Of a stretch of DNA of 46,131 nucleotides, positions 8,661 through 16,560 are shown piece by piece (position 1 is the first letter of the stretch; every line of letters begins with the position of its first letter). A program made the translations under genes and the position numbers. The notes beneath the pieces are model-generated. The model was not told where the DNA came from. It did not search any database and worked only from the letters and a program-made list of their open reading frames with translations. Source of the DNA: Desulfovibrio sp. (lineage in GTDB: Bacteria > Desulfobacterota > Desulfovibrionia > Desulfovibrionales > Desulfovibrionaceae); NCBI GenBank assembly GCA_017454855.1, contig JAFTCE010000158.1, positions 1 to 46,131 of the forward strand, read 5' to 3'.

Positions 8661-9059
8661 TTGTTTGCTACCATAGCTCATGCCATGGGTGGCGCCCCAG
8701 CTGGCGGCACGCCCGCAGGCGGCACGGAAATGCTCATGCAGTTCATGCCGCTCATCCTCATGTTTCTCATTTTTTGGTTTCTGCTCATCAGGCCACAGCA
8801 AAAAAGAGCCAAAGCCCACAAGCAGATGCTTGCCGAACTGAAGCGCGGCGATCATGTGATGACGGGCAGCGGTCTCATAGGCCGCATTCTCGAAATTGAC
8901 GAAGAGCAAATTTTGCTCGAATGCGGCGAGGCCAAGTTACGCATTTCACGCGGCGCCGTTGGTGGATTGCTCGAACCCAAGGGCGGTAAGGAAGCGAAGG
9001 CGGAAAAGGCAAGTAAGACGGAAAAGGGCGAGAAGAGCGAGAAGGGCGAAAAGGAATAG
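8661..9059 (+). CDS. yajC: Sec translocon accessory protein YajC
   Basis: 132 residues from TTG 8661, chosen because GGAGGTG ends just upstream (8650-8656); the next ATG at 8685 has no ribosome site. One membrane helix (MPLILMFLIFWFLLIRP) is followed by the family signature RPQQKRAKAHKQML and the small beta domain GDHVMTGSGLIGRI. The last 25 residues are a lysine/glutamate-rich repetitive tail (EKGEKSEKGEKE) that most YajC proteins lack. YajC associates with SecDF at the inner membrane, and secD and secF follow directly. The 163 bases before it hold no gene. Confidence 0.93.
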   Translation: MFATIAHAMGGAPAGGTPAGGTEMLMQFMPLILMFLIFWFLLIRPQQKRAKAHKQMLAELKRGDHVMTGSGLIGRILEIDEEQILLECGEAKLRISRGAVGGLLEPKGGKEAKAEKASKTEKGEKSEKGEKE

Positions 9060-9154
9060 AAAAAGAGCCATAGCACTGTTTCGCAAAAAACGTTTTTCTG
9101 CTGCGCTCTTGAAAAAAAAGAGCAATTCTTCTGTATTGCGTGGAAGGTGAAGCG

Positions 9155-10723
9155 ATGGGGTTGCGCTGGCGTTTGTCCATAGCCATAGTAGTCTTTGCAG
9201 TGTCCCTGGTCTACGCGCTGCCCAGCGTGCCGTACCTTGGAGACGCTTTGGGGCGGCTTCTGCCGTCCGGGAAAATCAATCTTGGCCTTGATCTCAAGGG
9301 CGGTATCCATATGACACTTGGAGTGGAGGTAGCCAAGGCCGTAAGCAATTCTCTGGCTGAGACCGGTCAGGATTTGCGCCGTCTGGCCCAGGACGAAAAA
9401 ATTGTCGTCTTGCGGCCCAGAGTTGTGGGCGAAACGTCCTTGGAGTTTGTGCTGCCCAGGCCCGAAAATGAAAAGCAGCTACGTACACTGCTGGCCAGGC
9501 GTTTCCCGCAGTTGATTGTGGGAGAGCCGCAAAAGGGAGAGTCCGGCCAGTTGCGCTTTGTGGCACAATTGAGCGAGCAGGAAGTCCGGCGTCTTGAAGA
9601 ATTAACCTTGGATCAGGCCCTGCGCACCATCCGCAACCGCATTGATCAGTTCGGCGTTGCCGAACCCGACATTCGGAAGCAGGCCGGGAACCGCATTCAG
9701 GTGCAGTTGCCCGGCATTTCCGATCCGCGGCGTGCCGTACAGATAATCGGTCAGACCGCCCATCTGGAATTTCATCTGGTGCGCGATGACGTGGATGTCG
9801 GCAAGCCCATGTTGCCACCAGGCGTCGTTGTCCTGCCCATGCAGGAGAGGAATGGCCAGACACGGCAGATTGCCGTGGAGCGCGACGCCATGCTCACGGG
9901 CGAGGACGTTACCGACGCCCGTCCCGCCTTTGACAACCTGAATCAGGCATACGTAACCCTGAATTTCAATGCGCATGGGGCGCGAATTTTCGAGCGCGTG
10001 ACGGGAGAGAACGTGGGCCGCGGCATGGCCATCGTGCTGGACGGCACGGTGTATTCTGCACCCGTCATCCGCGAGCGCATCGGCGGTGGACGAGCCAGCA
10101 TTTCGGGCAGTTTTACCACGGCTGAAGCCCAGGATTTGGCCATTGTGCTGCGGGCTGGTTCTCTGCCGGCCCCGGTTTCCGTGCTGGAAGAGCGGTCGGT
10201 AGGGCCTTCTCTGGGGCAGGAGGCCATTGACAGCGGCATACGGGCCGCACTTGTGGGCGCCGTGGGGGTGTTGCTGTTCATGGGGGTATATTATGGGCTG
10301 AGTGGCATCATCGCCGATGGCATGCTCTGCTTTACGATGCTCATCATCATGGCCGGGATGAGCGCCTTTGGAGGAACTCTGACCCTGCCGGGCATTGCGG
10401 GTATTGTGCTGACCATTGGCATGGCCGTGGACGCCAACGTACTCATTTATGAGCGCATTCGCGAGGAGCTGCGCCTGGGGCTCACGCCCCTGGCAGCGGT
10501 GCGCGCCGGTTTTGACCGGGCCACCATCTCCATTACGGACTCCAACCTGACAACCATTATCGTCACCGTCATCTTGTATCAGTTTGGCACCGGCCCTGTG
10601 CGCGGCTTTGCCGTAACGCTTGGCCTGGGCATAGTGGCCTCCATGTTTACGGCCATTTTCGTTTCCCGAACAATTTTCGAGATGTGGGCGCGGCGCAGCG
10701 GGTCCGGCGGCATCAGCATCTAG
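9155..10723 (+). CDS. secD: Protein translocase subunit SecD
   Basis: 522 residues. ATG 9155 is preferred over an in-frame GTG at 9140 because GGAAGG lies eight bases upstream of it. An N-terminal membrane segment is followed by the conserved LGLDLKGGIHMTL motif, a large periplasmic P1 domain (with RTIRNRIDQFGVAEP and VQLPGI), and five C-terminal helices including GIVLTIGMAVDANVLIYERIREE, the RND-type signature. SecD uses the proton gradient to pull exported proteins on the periplasmic side. It is followed after nine bases by secF. Confidence 0.96.
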   Translation: MGLRWRLSIAIVVFAVSLVYALPSVPYLGDALGRLLPSGKINLGLDLKGGIHMTLGVEVAKAVSNSLAETGQDLRRLAQDEKIVVLRPRVVGETSLEFVLPRPENEKQLRTLLARRFPQLIVGEPQKGESGQLRFVAQLSEQEVRRLEELTLDQALRTIRNRIDQFGVAEPDIRKQAGNRIQVQLPGISDPRRAVQIIGQTAHLEFHLVRDDVDVGKPMLPPGVVVLPMQERNGQTRQIAVERDAMLTGEDVTDARPAFDNLNQAYVTLNFNAHGARIFERVTGENVGRGMAIVLDGTVYSAPVIRERIGGGRASISGSFTTAEAQDLAIVLRAGSLPAPVSVLEERSVGPSLGQEAIDSGIRAALVGAVGVLLFMGVYYGLSGIIADGMLCFTMLIIMAGMSAFGGTLTLPGIAGIVLTIGMAVDANVLIYERIREELRLGLTPLAAVRAGFDRATISITDSNLTTIIVTVILYQFGTGPVRGFAVTLGLGIVASMFTAIFVSRTIFEMWARRSGSGGISI

Positions 10724-10732
10724 GGGGCGTCC

Positions 10733-11833
10733 ATGTCTTTCGCATTCATCAAGCACGACACAAACATTGATTTCGTCGGAGGCCGTCGTCTGGCCTACGG
10801 TTTGTCCGTACTCTTGTTTCTCTTGGGCATCGTAGCTGCCCTTGTGGGCAGTGGACCCAAGCTGGGCATTGATTTTGCGGGTGGCGTCATTGTTCAAGTG
10901 CAATTTCAGCAGACAGTGGATGACAATGCCCTGAAAAAAAGCCTAGACATTCCTTCCTTGCCCGGGATTACAACGCAGCGCTTCGGCGACACAGGGCGGG
11001 ATTTCCTGTTACGCTTTTCGCAGACAAATAGTGGCGATGCCACGCAGTTGCGCACAACGGTGGTGGAGACCTTGCAGGCTGCCTTTCCAGACAACAAGGC
11101 TGAAATCCAACGTCTGGAGGTCGTGGGACCCAAGGTGGGTTCGGATTTGACCAACAAGGCCCTGAGCGCGCTCTATTATTCTATATTGCTCATTGCGGTA
11201 TATATTTCCGGTCGCTTTGAGCAGCGTTGGATGGCTGGTGCGGCCATGGCCGCCGCTCTTTGGGGAGGCGTCTATGTGGTGGGCCTGACCGGCGTTGGCA
11301 TGGGCTGGCTGGTGCTTGTGGCTCTCGGTATAACCCTGGTGGTCTGCTTTGTTCTGCGGCTCAATTTCGCTCTGGGGGCCATTACCGCACTCATTCACGA
11401 CGTGGCCATTACCGTTGGCTTGCTTTCTCTTATGGGCGTGGAACTGGATCTGAATGTTCTTGCAGCCCTCTTGACGCTTATAGGATATTCGCTCAACGAT
11501 ACCATTATCGTCTATGACCGCTTGCGGGAGAACCTGCGTGCGGCACCGAAAATGGATTTTGCAGGAATCATCAACCGCAGTGTAAATCAGACGCTATCGC
11601 GCACCATCCTGACCAGCGGAACCACCTTCGTTGCCACCCTGGCCCTGTTCTTGCTTGGTGGCGGCGTTATTCATGATTTTGCCTTAGCCATGCTCATAGG
11701 CGTCCTTATCGGCACGTACTCGTCCATCTTTATTGCTTCCCCCATGCTGTTGGCATTGGGCGACACGACATTCTATGTATCCCTGGTGCAGAAGGAAAAC
11801 TACGAGCGTCCGGGGGAACACGGCATAGTATAG
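10733..11833 (+). CDS. secF: Protein translocase subunit SecF
   Basis: 366 residues. It begins MSFAFIKHDTNIDFVGGRR, then the first membrane helix, then GIDFAGGVIVQV, the SecF counterpart of the SecD LDLKGG motif. The C-terminal helices carry LIGYSLNDTIIVYDRLREN, the family signature for the SecD-SecF interface. It starts nine bases after secD and acts as its partner in the inner membrane. No clear terminator was found after it. Confidence 0.96.
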   Translation: MSFAFIKHDTNIDFVGGRRLAYGLSVLLFLLGIVAALVGSGPKLGIDFAGGVIVQVQFQQTVDDNALKKSLDIPSLPGITTQRFGDTGRDFLLRFSQTNSGDATQLRTTVVETLQAAFPDNKAEIQRLEVVGPKVGSDLTNKALSALYYSILLIAVYISGRFEQRWMAGAAMAAALWGGVYVVGLTGVGMGWLVLVALGITLVVCFVLRLNFALGAITALIHDVAITVGLLSLMGVELDLNVLAALLTLIGYSLNDTIIVYDRLRENLRAAPKMDFAGIINRSVNQTLSRTILTSGTTFVATLALFLLGGGVIHDFALAMLIGVLIGTYSSIFIASPMLLALGDTTFYVSLVQKENYERPGEHGIV

Positions 11834-12001
11834 CGTGGTGGAACGCTGCTCTGCGCAGGAGCTGTCGGCCAGCCTTGTGTATAGGCGAGACAGGCTAGGT
11901 TTTGTCCACGGGGAAGGTGAATTTTTTTCGAGAACAACTGTGGCCAGCGCCGTGTTAGGATGCGTGCATAAACAGTGCGCTGCGCATTGAGAGGAAGTCC
12001 C

Positions 12002-14704
12002 ATGCCGCAATTATCTCAGGTTCTGTCCCGATTGCCGCACAATATTGACGTGCATATGAGTACCATGGGCCATGTGGTCTGGGTATGCTGGAACGACAAT
12101 GTTGCATCGGCCGTGGGCCAGATTCTGATGACCTATGGTGGCATGCTGGTGGTCGAAGACGATGAGCAGGCGCTGTGGTTCTTTTTTACGGATGACGTCT
12201 TTTTGGCCTTGGCCAGGCTCATTGTTTGGGGGAATTTTCATGATCTGCCAGTGTCTGTGGAACTCTTTCCCGGACGCCTGCAATTTGGACGCAAGGGCAA
12301 TCCAAATCTCCATCTGGATGGACAGATTCAAGCCCAAAAAGTCATCGTTCCAGACAAGCTCGAAGTCTGGGTACACCCCAAGAGTCGCGATGGCAAAAAA
12401 GGTTTGCCCGGCATAACCTTTGAACCGCGTCCAGGGCGGCAGGGCATGGCAGCTGTAGTCTGGGCTACTATGTCCGCAGACGTGCGCATGCCCTATACGT
12501 CTACGCAATCCTGGTTCGCCCTTGTGCATCCCTTGGGCAGTCCCCTCGATAAAAATTATCAGGCTGGCTGGGACAGCATGTTCAAGCGCCTGGACGAGAT
12601 TCTACGTCGGCACAAGGTCAAATCCCTGTTCGACGAAACATTCTTGATGCTCTCACTGGAAAATCTCATGATGTTGCGCAGCTTTATGCGCGATTATCTG
12701 GATATTTTTAGCGGTGAAGAGAGTAACCATTGGCCTTGCGTGTGCGTCGTTGCCGACAGAAAAAATCTCAATTTTAATATTGATCTTCCTAGAAAGATTG
12801 GTCTGAAGTGGGACAGCCTGGCGCCTGACTATCCCTACATAACCTATCGTAACGCCTATTTGCTTGGCAGCGGATTTGTCGTACGCGACCTGCGGTATAC
12901 GGGCGATCAGGCCAATATGGACGATTGGTGCAATGTGATGTTGCATGGTGACAACATCAGCAACAAGGCTCTGGCCTTGCTCATGCCAGCCAATCTCATT
13001 GAGACTTCTGATGCTGGTCCGGGCTGCGTGTACTGCGGCCTGTCCGGTCACGAATCACATCAGTGTCCCACAAGAGTGGGGCCGCCGTCTGATGATACGG
13101 TCTGGGAGAAACTGGGCGAATTTGATCTGGATGTGATCAATGGGGCCTTTAAAAAAATTGAATCTGTCCTGACGGCTAAAGGTCTTTCCGGCTTCAAGGA
13201 ATTGCTCGATGACGAGGATGCGGCATCCGTGGTCATGTGTGCCATACTTGATATCAATGCGCTGGGACAGCTTCGCAATGTGCCTGATCACTGGTTGTAC
13301 CGCATGCATGAGCCTGATCCGGATGAAGAACCGCCACAGCGCGATGACAGTCCATCCTGGGGCTTTCTGGAAAGGCTTGTGGCCAGCGGTAAGGACGGCT
13401 TGACTGCCTTGAACAACAAGGTCTCAGAGAGCATGCTGCGCTATCAGCGCGATTCCCGTTTGCGCATGGTTGCTGGCTTTATCCAGATTGAGCGCAATGA
13501 TTTTGAACATGCCGCGCCTTTTTTCAAAGAATCGGCGGCTTTGACGGTTTCGGCGTCTATGCAGGCATGGAATGATTATTTTCAAGCCCGCATGGCCGAA
13601 GAACAAGGACAACTCACGCAGGCATTGGAGCTGTACTCGCAAATTCAGCGCGGCATGCCGCATTGGCGCAGCGTCGTCTACAGAGCCATTGTTTGTCGTG
13701 TGAAAATGGGTTTTTGCGAACCAGTGCTGGAAACACTGAGTAAGCTCATCCGCGAGGATGCTACCTATTTTTACCGTGCGCTCATTGATCCCGCTGTGGA
13801 ACGAGGGCGCTTGATGATTCTCTCCGCACTGCACGATTTGGCAGAAGACGCTAAGACAAAAGCCGAGAAAGACAGATTGCGCTTGTCGGAAATGTGCGAC
13901 AGAATCAACGAATGGTTTCCGCCAGAACACGATGTGCAGCGTGATTTGGGGCTGCGTCTGCGCAATCTGCAGACCCAGGCTGCTACCGATAGCTACATGA
14001 TCTCCCTCAAAGTTATGGCCGAGCGTCCAGGCTTTGAAAATGAATTGGAACAGAAAATCGCCAGCGAGGTGGAGAAACTTCGCGATCGCTACAAGCTCGT
14101 GTTAAGTGAACTGCAGAACATTCGCGATGAGGCATCATGGGTTCCTATTCCTGGGGCATTGAAGGAATTCAGTCGTGATTTCAACGAATGTGCGCATCTC
14201 ATTAACCAGGCATTTGCCAGTGATTTCAGGGAAGCCGCAGCCTACCACCGTTCAAGAAAAGATTTGGAACTGTTAACGAAACAGCTGCACAAGTTGCGAA
14301 CACATTTGAAATCCTTGCGCATGGTGCGCGATGGCACAATTTTCGGATTGACCTTTTTCAAGACCTTTCTTTGGGTAGAAGGCATTGGTCTGCTTATCTG
14401 CTTCCTGACTGTGCCACTCGTCTTTTATTGTGGGGACAGTCTGCATTTGGGTTGGCTAAAAAATCTGTTGGGTTCAGATCTCTGGTCTGTGCAGAAGGTG
14501 GTCATATTTATCATTTCTCTCATGTCCATTGGCATGGCCGCTCTGCGCACAACAGTGATTTTTGAGCGTAAAAAAGAAAAGCTCTTGAATGACGCCCGGC
14601 GGGATCGTGAGTTGAAACAGCAAAAGCGGCTGGAAAATATCCGACAGCAGCGTCGGTTGGAAGCCAAAAGTGGCAAAACCAGGGACAGTACTGCCCAAGC
14701 ATGA
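12002..14704 (+). CDS. TPR-like membrane-anchored protein with CCHC zinc knuckle, function unknown
   Basis: 900 residues from ATG 12002, with GAGGAAG upstream; an in-frame ATG at 11975 has no ribosome site. The first ~330 residues are an unrecognised globular region. Residues 342-355 read CVYCGLSGHESHQC, an exact C-x2-C-x4-H-x4-C zinc knuckle. Around residues 480-650 the helical pattern (ERNDFEHAAPFFKESAAL, LTQALELYSQIQRG) suggests tetratricopeptide-like repeats. Two hydrophobic helices near 776-808 and 829-853 are followed by a highly basic, coiled-coil-like tail (KKEKLLNDARRDRELKQQKR). No N-terminal signal peptide is seen, so most of the protein should be cytoplasmic and tethered to the inner membrane. 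It lies 168 bases after secF in the same direction. I do not recognise the family; CCHC knuckles usually contact single-stranded nucleic acid and are rare in bacteria. Confidence 0.85.
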   Translation: MPQLSQVLSRLPHNIDVHMSTMGHVVWVCWNDNVASAVGQILMTYGGMLVVEDDEQALWFFFTDDVFLALARLIVWGNFHDLPVSVELFPGRLQFGRKGNPNLHLDGQIQAQKVIVPDKLEVWVHPKSRDGKKGLPGITFEPRPGRQGMAAVVWATMSADVRMPYTSTQSWFALVHPLGSPLDKNYQAGWDSMFKRLDEILRRHKVKSLFDETFLMLSLENLMMLRSFMRDYLDIFSGEESNHWPCVCVVADRKNLNFNIDLPRKIGLKWDSLAPDYPYITYRNAYLLGSGFVVRDLRYTGDQANMDDWCNVMLHGDNISNKALALLMPANLIETSDAGPGCVYCGLSGHESHQCPTRVGPPSDDTVWEKLGEFDLDVINGAFKKIESVLTAKGLSGFKELLDDEDAASVVMCAILDINALGQLRNVPDHWLYRMHEPDPDEEPPQRDDSPSWGFLERLVASGKDGLTALNNKVSESMLRYQRDSRLRMVAGFIQIERNDFEHAAPFFKESAALTVSASMQAWNDYFQARMAEEQGQLTQALELYSQIQRGMPHWRSVVYRAIVCRVKMGFCEPVLETLSKLIREDATYFYRALIDPAVERGRLMILSALHDLAEDAKTKAEKDRLRLSEMCDRINEWFPPEHDVQRDLGLRLRNLQTQAATDSYMISLKVMAERPGFENELEQKIASEVEKLRDRYKLVLSELQNIRDEASWVPIPGALKEFSRDFNECAHLINQAFASDFREAAAYHRSRKDLELLTKQLHKLRTHLKSLRMVRDGTIFGLTFFKTFLWVEGIGLLICFLTVPLVFYCGDSLHLGWLKNLLGSDLWSVQKVVIFIISLMSIGMAALRTTVIFERKKEKLLNDARRDRELKQQKRLENIRQQRRLEAKSGKTRDSTAQA

Positions 14705-14801
14705 CAACCGCCTAGCAGTAACTGTAGGTACTTGGGGCGCATAATTCTGACACCTGGTATGTGTACACAATGGCAACGTGCAATGTTAGAAGGATGCCAC
14801 A

Positions 14802-15152
14802 ATGCCCAGATCATTGAAAGACTTTGCCCTATACGACATTGATTGGAACCTCACGCCGGAACATGCCGTGACCATGTATCTCGAGTGGGGAAACAACGAT
14901 TGGCATTCAGAATATCCTCCGGTTCGTTCAAAGGAAGACGTTTCTCACTATTTTGTCGTTGATAGTTGGCAAATGCCTCCTCTTATCCGACTTGTGCGTC
15001 GCAATTCGGAACAGGCCGAAGACATTTATACAATGCCGCTGCCGGAAGAACTGCGCGAGGATTTCTTTAGAGAAAATGGCACCATACGTGGCATCAGTGC
15101 GCCAGGGCCTTCTATTTTGGCCTGGCTCAAACGTCAGTTGGGGCAGGACTAG
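14802..15152 (+). CDS. Small conserved-looking protein of unknown function
   Basis: 116 residues, starting MPRSLKDFALYDIDWNLTPE. It is rich in Trp, Tyr and acidic residues (YLEWGNNDWHSEY), has no signal peptide, no membrane segment and no cysteine, so it looks like a soluble cytoplasmic protein. Codon usage matches its neighbours. It lies 97 bases after the zinc-knuckle gene in the same direction and converges with fabZ. The upstream AGAAGG is a fair ribosome site. No family was recognised. Confidence 0.75.
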   Translation: MPRSLKDFALYDIDWNLTPEHAVTMYLEWGNNDWHSEYPPVRSKEDVSHYFVVDSWQMPPLIRLVRRNSEQAEDIYTMPLPEELREDFFRENGTIRGISAPGPSILAWLKRQLGQD

Positions 15153-15235
15153 AACATTTTGACGTTAACTCTGCACATAGCCGCAGGACGTACAGCAGCC
15201 TCTAGAATATTTTTTGCAAAAATAAAAGTCAAAAC

Positions 15236-15286
15236 GCTCTAAATGCCAGCATGGATTTGACAGACACTGATCGACATTTTTAGAGC
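15236..15286. repeat. Inverted repeat GCTCTAAA/TTTAGAGC
   Basis: Perfect eight-base arms at 15236-15243 and 15279-15286 with a 35-base spacer, in the convergent gap between the small unknown gene and fabZ. The spacer contains TTGACA. It may be part of the termination region or a small repeat. Confidence 0.35.
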
Positions 15287-15322
15287 AAGGGAAAAGGCTT
15301 TGGTGGGGTACAGAAGTTCCAA

Positions 15323-15352
15323 GAGCAGTTTTACGGAAAAATAAAACTGCTC
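15323..15352. terminator. Strong hairpin between convergent genes
   Basis: GAGCAGTTTTA (15323-15333) pairs perfectly with TAAAACTGCTC (15342-15352) around an eight-base loop. It lies between two converging genes, so a bidirectional terminator is likely, although no long T tract follows on either strand. Confidence 0.5.
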
Positions 15353-15371
15353 CTGAAGAGGTAAAATTGTT

Positions 15372-15821
15372 TTACGGGCGATCGGCCAACGCAGCTGTGA
15401 TTTCGGCTTGGGCAGCTACCTTTCCAGAAACAAGTGCGCGTGCATCCATCTTGCAAAGTCCCAGTTTAAAGCGCAGGTTTTGGCATTCCAGATCCAGACG
15501 ATCACCGGGCACGACCTGGCGACGGAATTTGACGTGATCCAGGCCGGTGAAGAGGAAAAGCTTGTTTTCCACCGAGTCCAGGCCCGAAGCTGCCAAGAGG
15601 CCACCTGTCTGGGCAAGGGCCTCAACGATCAGTACCCCTGGCATTATGGGTACCTCGGGAAAATGTCCTTGAAAAAAAGGCTCATTGAAAGTGACGTTCT
15701 TATAGGCTTTGATATGGGAGCCGGGAACGCATTCCACAACCCTATCCACAAGAAGGAATGGGTAGCGGTGCGGTAACAGACGCATAATGCGCTGAATATC
15801 CATTGTTTGTGTTTCCTGCAT
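15372..15821 (-). CDS. fabZ: 3-hydroxyacyl-ACP dehydratase FabZ
   Basis: 149 residues. FabZ removes water from 3-hydroxyacyl-ACP in each round of fatty-acid elongation. The hot-dog fold signature is clear: LLPHRYPFLLVDRV near the start, then GHFPEVPIMPGVLIVEALAQ, giving catalytic His53 and Glu67. Start may be ATG 15821 or the ATG six codons later, which has AGGAA upstream. It lies downstream of ompH, separated by a terminator. No lpxD or lpxA follows it within the window, although that order is common elsewhere; the neighbouring gene is convergent. Confidence 0.95.
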   Translation of the reverse strand: MQETQTMDIQRIMRLLPHRYPFLLVDRVVECVPGSHIKAYKNVTFNEPFFQGHFPEVPIMPGVLIVEALAQTGGLLAASGLDSVENKLFLFTGLDHVKFRRQVVPGDRLDLECQNLRFKLGLCKMDARALVSGKVAAQAEITAALADRP

Positions 15822-15879
15822 GGCACATCCTGCCGAATTTCTTTGATCTCTGCTTTTGGTTTCCTACAGTGCGTGGCAA

Positions 15880-15910
15880 TATAAAAGGCCTCCGAACATA
15901 TCGGAGGCCT
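15880..15910 (-). terminator. Rho-independent terminator after ompH
   Basis: Perfect ten-base stem AGGCCTCCGA (15886-15895)/TCGGAGGCCT (15901-15910) with a five-base loop. On the minus strand the stem is followed by TTTTAT, placing the terminator 20 bases after the ompH stop codon and before fabZ. Confidence 0.8.
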
Positions 15911-15930
15911 GGTAAAACGCAATGCCGTGA

Positions 15931-16467
15931 TTATTTGTCTTTTGCTTTTTCCTTGTACAGTTTGTTCACCTCGGCGAGGACTTCCTTGGTCAAATCCATG
16001 GACTGATCTGCATAAAGAACGCCGCCAGCAGTCACATCGACTACAAAATTGAAGCCCTTGGCACGGGCTACCTCATAGGTTGCGCTGAAGACCAAGGTGA
16101 CCATGTCCTGGCGTAATTTGACTTCTTCTTGCTCAACCTTACGCAGGAAATTTCGGGTTTTTTGATCCAATTCTTGCTTGGAGCGGATGAAATCCAGTTT
16201 TTTTTGTTCACCGACCTTAGGATTTTTGAGCAATTCAGCCTTTTTCTTGAGAGCTTCCCCTTGTTTTTCAAGGCTGGCACGTTCTTTTCCGAATTTGCTC
16301 TCCATTTTAGCCTTGGCGGCTTGTGCTGGTTCACTCTGTGTGGCCACGGTCTGCATGTCAACGACACCGATCTTTATCGTTGGCACGGAGTTACTGTCCG
16401 CTGCACACGCCTGTCCCCCCACAAGCAGCAGTCCCGCCATGACAGCCATCATCACTACCTTACGCAT
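15931..16467 (-). CDS. skp: Periplasmic chaperone OmpH/Skp
   Basis: 178 residues from ATG 16467, supported by GGAAGGAG upstream; a longer in-frame start at 16503 lacks one. A Sec signal peptide (MRKVVMMAVMAGLLLVGGQACAA) precedes IKIGVVDMQTVATQS, the conserved Skp opening. The middle is long charged helix (about 55-130) forming the tentacles of the Skp trimer, and the end (FVVDVTAGGVLYADQSMDLT) matches the family. Skp holds unfolded outer-membrane proteins in the periplasm, so its position next to the amidase and BamA genes is functionally coherent. Confidence 0.93.
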   Translation of the reverse strand: MRKVVMMAVMAGLLLVGGQACAADSNSVPTIKIGVVDMQTVATQSEPAQAAKAKMESKFGKERASLEKQGEALKKKAELLKNPKVGEQKKLDFIRSKQELDQKTRNFLRKVEQEEVKLRQDMVTLVFSATYEVARAKGFNFVVDVTAGGVLYADQSMDLTKEVLAEVNKLYKEKAKDK

Positions 16468-16560
16468 GAAAATACTCCTTCCCCAATGCTGAGTGTATTG
16501 CATTCTTGTGTATCAGCCTCTCCCGAAACACAAGTTGAAAACATGTTTCCTGTAAAAGAA

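Noticed and set aside
9602..10903. 433-codon minus-strand ORF
   Set aside because: Antisense to secD, very rich in His, Gly and Gln from reverse-complement codons, no family resemblance.
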